DNA of 64,000 nucleotides from Leucocoprinus leucothites. Taxonomy: Eukaryota > Basidiomycota > Agaricomycetes > Agaricales > Agaricaceae. The translations under genes and the position numbers were made by a program. The notes below the pieces were generated by a model, which made no database searches, was not told the origin of the DNA, and saw only the letters and a list, made by a program, of their open reading frames with translations. This document shows positions 59,230 through 64,000 of this stretch, piece after piece; within the stretch, counting starts at the first letter, position 1; each line of letters opens with the position of its first letter. The stretch lies in the NCBI GenBank assembly GCA_013368445.1, contig JAACJO010000002.1, positions 2,790,001 to 2,854,000 on the forward strand, read 5' to 3'.

Positions 59230-62200
59230 TCATGTCGCATACTCTTTGTCAATGCACTCTTCCCACTCCCTCCCGTACTTGAATTCGCTGAAATTCAATT
59301 TGGTCGGTGTCATTCCTATGACGGCAATATTCCTCGGCCGCCACAGTCTCTTCCTATGCTCGACTGGGACCCAAAAGAGTAACGAGTCGCTGCCCTCTTC
59401 CCTAACCCACCCATCTCGGACGAGGGTTTGATCTCCAAAATCACCAACACCCCCAACCTGCTCCTGTGCCTGCCCACTATGAAGGCCACGGGTATCCCAA
59501 AGCCTGGCTGTCCTGGTCTCATCATCCCACGCGAAGATGATGTTAACTGTAGATGCCAATTTCTCTCCATCTGGAGAAATGATGATCGAGGATGCTCGAC
59601 TCAGATCATATCCACGCCAGGGTCCGGTGACCCTCTGCCCATTGTAGATATCCCAAACCCATACTGCGCCGCTTCGTGGGGATGCGAGACGAACGAAACG
59701 ATCACCAGCCGAGATTGATAGTGATGGTAGATCCCCGGATCCATCTCTCCAAATTTCACCTGTTTCAAATGGCCCCGCGATCTCTGTCCACGTTTTCGTC
59801 TCCCATACTCGGATTTCGAGTACTGTACCGTCGGTGTTGGGAATCGATGCAAAAAACTGTCCACTGGGCGAGAATACTGCCAGACCTCTTCTGGGTCCCC
59901 TGGAAATCGCGCCTAAGGCAGCTGCATTGGAGAGGGCACAAGGAACAAAATCTTCCTCTATGGCGCTTCGGCGTTGACAATGAACGATATTGGACGTATC
60001 CGTCCACTCTACTGTAAGGGCAGTCAAGGCATCAGGTGAAAGGATTGTGTGCATGTCGGTGTTGTTTCCTGGATACGGTATCACCGCCGTAGTACATAAA
60101 TCACCAAGCATATAATCTCCCCAAACACGTACCACAAACCCCTTGCTTATATTCCCCACCAGGCTGGAAATTTCACTGCTTAGAACCAACCGATTACCAC
60201 TCGACAAAAAGTAGAGTTTGTGGTAGCATTCATGATGAGCACTAGTTATGACTAGACGATGGTGCTTCATTCCGGTGGTTGCATCCCAAATGTTGATCAC
60301 GTAACATTGACTACTAGTAGGCCAGTGATTATCTGGCATGAGCGGCTCTGGGACAGATGCTATGTACCTGCTATCACCAGAGAAGGCAAGCTCCTCATGT
60401 TTGGTTCGAATAGGGTGATTGAGGTTCATAGCTTCTCCAGTAGCTGTGTTCCAAAGCCTGATTTCATCACTATTGCTTACTGCCAATGTCTTGCCACAAG
60501 GTGAAAACACCAGCTTAGGCTTACAATCACAGACAAACGTGTGATTATCAATGGTGGAATCAGTTGGAGGTAAGGCCCACACATTGCAACAGTAATCCCA
60601 CATCCTGATAATCCCATTCCTATACCCCAGCAGGATTCTTCTGCCATTGGGTGAAGGAGAGCCAGAGTATACCACTGGTTTAGGGTCCTTGCTGTAATGG
60701 ACTACATTGCCTGTGGTACCATCAAGGATCTGTGTTGATGTATAACAGTGGGCTATGATAGCTGGGGTATCACTGCTGCCCAAATATAATATGTGACAGA
60801 GTGGCATATCACTGTTTGGTCGATTTAGTGAAATGGCGGGCCCAACCATGGTACAAGTATCCATCTTCCAGATGTGTGCAAGTTTGGAGCCTTTCCAGTG
60901 TGTGTGGAACACAGCCAGCAGAAATTTTCCATCTGGAGAGAATGCCAAGGAGGCCAATAAAGAGGTTGAGAGAGGGAGTGTCATGTTGTGATCCAGCTCA
61001 ATCACACATCGAGGAGGCCTTTCCGTCAAATCCCATACCCTCAGTAGATGTCCGGGGGCCTTAGTTGATTGAGCAAGGAAGTGTGCACCTGGTGACAATA
61101 AAGAGTGTTCAAGTTTGGGGAGATCAAGCAAAGTGCATGACAGGGTGACAGTGTTTGCATCCCACAGCTGGATGCGGCCTGCCCCATTATTAAAGGGGAG
61201 TTGTGACATTGAAACAATCGTATTGCCATCTTTGGAATATACGGCAGATACAATGACCTCAAGCTCACGAGGAGCAAAGGGCCGGCCACCCCGGGGAATC
61301 CTGTGACCTTGGCGTTGCTTGCCACTTTCAATGTCCCAGACCACTAGTCTTCCACATATGGCCACAACTTCCTTCCCATTAGGCCTGAAATCAAGGCCGC
61401 GCACCGTGCACAGGTGTCCAGAAGAATCCCCAATAAATGGTCCAGAAATCATAGTCCCTGTTTCAGAGTCACAAATACATATTGTTCCATCCTCAGACGC
61501 CGATGCGAACACCTTCCCATCAGGAGAAAAGGCGATGGCAGTGACCCATTTTCTATGGTGCTCTGAAACAAAAACGCATGGTGACCAGCGACTATGCTTG
61601 CCCGTATCGAGTGTGAGGACCTGAGGAAATTTGGGTAGGAAATGTTTCGCAACCAGCGACTCTTCGGGAGCAAAGGGGAGGGCAGAAAGGTAAATGTGTG
61701 GGGCACACTGTGTGATGGGGATGATGAACGCTGTGACAAATCGGAGGGAATCGCGGAAATACTCGGTGAGGGCTTCGTCCCTCGCCTATGCAAGGAACCT
61801 CAGAAGTGTGATGCAAAAAAGCGGCCAGAATACGCACCGTAATCCAGTCAAGAACTGCTTTGAGGATCGGTACCGTCTGCCTCGCCTCATTCAGCAGGCT
61901 CATCACTTCGAGCCAGTATAGCAGTTTCTCCTTGAACACTACCCTCACGTTGTCCACCAAGTGCTCATCGAATGCAGTGTAGCGAAGATGCTCAGCCACA
62001 AAACAGCTCGCATACGAGAGGAGTGACGGGATCCTGGTCTTGACCTTGGTTTCAATATCAGGCACATCCACGTTCTTCAGACTTGACGTCTCCAGGCCGC
62101 AAATGTTGAAGCGTAGCTGCTTCGACATGGTGGTCAGGCACAGGGTAGCGAGTTGGCGTTGTCGTTCTGGTTCCTTGATGGCAAACTCGTCTGGGCATTC

Positions 62201-64000
62201 CGGAGAGAGGAGGAAATCAACGAATGATTGGTGAACGAAGCGAAGGGTATCACCCCGATCAATGACGGACCACAGACCCTTACGGATGTATTCCAGCATC
62301 GAGCCGGTGACTACAGGGCTGATTGCGGTGAACTCGGAGCTGTGGAAGGGCCGTCGAGCGTAAATCATTGCACCAACCACACACTTGAATGCCTCCATCT
62401 CCTTTTTGTGGAGGTTCTTAAACGAGATCTTGAGGATATTTGCGTATAGAGCATACAGCGATCCTTCTTCACCGCCTAACCCATGCCCAGCGTCGATATC
62501 TTCAAGCCGCGACTGGGGCTCGCCAGCCTCAATAAAGTTTGCAATGGTCGTAACCCAAATGAAGACCCCTGCTGCGCGTTTTGCGAGGCGAACGGCTGTC
62601 TGATGTGCCCAATCCGCGGGTAATTCGGAATACGCATCCGCAATATCCCGAAGACGATCCTCAAGGTACTTGCGAATGTCATTTGAAGCTTCGTCGGTGT
62701 CGAGGGAAAGTGTGACGTGGGTGCTGATAGGTGAAATGCGTCGCTTGATGTCATCTTCTTCCCTGCTAGTGACCACGACCTTGAAGTTCTTAGGGAGTTC
62801 CGAGCGCCACTGTTCAAGTGTCTGCAAAAGAGCTTTGCGGTCATTCGACCGAGGTCCCTCAAGACCACCACATTCATCGGCAGCATCAATGACGACCACT
62901 GCAGGTCGACAGAGCTGAGCGTTGTTCGATTCGCCCCCGCTTAAGTCTGATAATGGCTCGACGATGAGAGATGTAAAAAGAGAGGTGATGTTCGGAGTGT
63001 TGACCTCAAGGGTTTCATCGTCAATGCGCTTCAGCAAATGCTGACGTGTGAACGGGTATAAACGAACGAGATCCCAGGCAACACGACGCCAGAGAGCTGC
63101 GGTGGTGGTGACGGTCGATTTGGCACGGTCGAATACGAAATAAGACAAGAGTTCACCCCGCTCACGTAGTCGGGATACGATAGTGGATGCTAGGGTAGAC
63201 TTCCCAACGCCTGGGAAGCCTTTGATCCATACCAGATTGCTGCCCTGGGTGTCGTGGATCCTGGCGTCGACTTCTGACAAAATCGTAACACGAGTATCTG
63301 GCATACATCCTTGGGCTAGCAGACTGAATTCGAGCCCATTGAGAAGTGCTTTCTTTAATTTCCGTCCATCTAATATCATAACGTGAGCAGGGAAGCTCGA
63401 GGACAAAGGCCACGGGACGCACTGTACGAGTCGGGAAAGGGTAGTGCCGCTGGATCAGGATCTGAGCTGACATGGATGAACGTTGGATGATTGATCTGAA
63501 AATCCCTTGCGCCAGGGAAGAAATTCGACACGTTCTCTACATCACCTATTTCAGCATATTGTAGGGTAATTAAAAGTGCTACACACGATGTTGATCCCGA
63601 TATTCCTGTAATTGGCTTCCGAGGGTGGTTACACCGTTCAACGTGCGAGAACGGGGAGGGTCATGATGTTGAGACACTATCTCGGGAGAAGTACCTGGGG
63701 AGGACACACTCGAGCTAGCAGAGAGGGAAGTACTACAGCTTCCGGGTTCAATCGGCTTGCGCCGCTTAGATGGAGTGGTTTGGACTTCGTCACTACCTAG
63801 GTGACTCCTATGGTGCTTACTCTGTGGATCGTAAGTAGGTATTCCGTTACGCAGATAGAACGAAACACATACCATAGCAAAGTCTGGTGAGGGAAAACGT
63901 TGAGAGTGGGCTGTGCGTCTGCGTCGCGGCTTGTTACGGGGTCGATTGGTTGCCCATTTTTGGAAATAATTCCAAAATAAGTACCCGAGAGGGCGCCAAA
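57340..64000. repeat. segmental tandem duplication, right unit
   Basis: Carries the intact receptor. Similarity to the left unit continues to the last base of the window, so the unit extends beyond it. Confidence 0.7.
59230..63875 (-). CDS. NACHT-WD40 (NLR-type) receptor, right copy, intact
   Basis: Five exons (63875-63873, 63821-63587, 63536-63423, 63369-61838, 61785-59230) give a frame-checked 1,479-residue protein. Residues 1-118 are Ser-rich with no known domain. A short NLRKALLxGLEFS-like linker precedes the NACHT domain: P-loop GFPGVGKST at about 168-176, Walker B VVVIDAADECGG at about 275-286, and VTSREEDDIKRR as sensor-like region. After a helical part, about 12 WD40-like blades run from about 690 to the end (SPDGKVFASASEDGTICICD, SPDGEKLAS, GAVWVWD). 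Exon 1 would consist of the ATG alone. The frame is open upstream to the window edge, so a farther start is possible, but the broken copy has a stop there. This domain order is that of fungal signalling receptors tied to non-self recognition. Confidence 0.85.

Noticed and set aside
1..64000. CRISPR arrays, bacterial operons, ribosomal RNA genes
   Set aside because: None seen; intron structure and gene families are those of a basidiomycete nucleus.

Overview
The window looks like nuclear DNA of an agaricomycete (mushroom-forming) basidiomycete. The genes are dense in short 45-70 bp GT-AG introns, and the families are typical of that group: a DUF6533 membrane protein, tandem GMC oxidoreductases, small secreted cysteine-rich proteins, NACHT-WD40 receptors, and decayed Ty1/copia and pogo-type elements. 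Exon structures below were built by hand from splice signals and frame. Models described as frame-checked add up to a whole number of codons.

Layout. 0.6-4.6 kb: a SAM methyltransferase-like protein with a very long disordered N-terminus. 5.4-7.0 kb: a DUF6533 membrane protein with a 10-nt microexon. 8.8-11.1 kb: a secreted type-B carboxylesterase. 11.8-17.1 kb: two tandem GMC oxidoreductases on the minus strand; the second carries an apparent 1-nt frameshift. 18.4-22.3 kb: four small secreted cysteine-rich proteins, three of them intron-matched paralogues under 70 residues. 24.0-28.4 kb: an APC-family permease and a glutamine-synthetase-like ligase, co-oriented. 30.0-35.5 kb: a seven-helix membrane protein, APN2 (AP endonuclease 2, complete with GRF zinc finger) and a DUF7137 membrane-anchored protein.

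36-47.3 kb is a repeat block. It holds a minisatellite, a Ty1/copia retrotransposon whose gag-pol stays in one frame but carries 13 nonsense codons, the C-terminal remnant of a DDE_1 transposase directly beside its 3' LTR, and a 980-bp pogo-like element with perfect TA target duplications and 24-bp terminal inverted repeats.

47.9-64 kb is a tandem segmental duplication with a unit of about 8.8 kb. Each unit carries a NACHT-WD40 receptor gene on the minus strand. The left copy is broken by three independent lesions; the right copy is intact (1,479 codons, frame-checked). A small relic of a third WD40 gene lies between them.

How the genes work together: the esterase, GMC oxidases and small secreted proteins fit an extracellular, substrate- or host-facing role. 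The permease and ligase fit uptake and gamma-glutamylation of an amine or amino compound. The NACHT-WD40 pair is a birth-and-death immune-type locus. The best candidate for something undescribed is the three-member six-cysteine mini-protein family at 19.4-22.3 kb.
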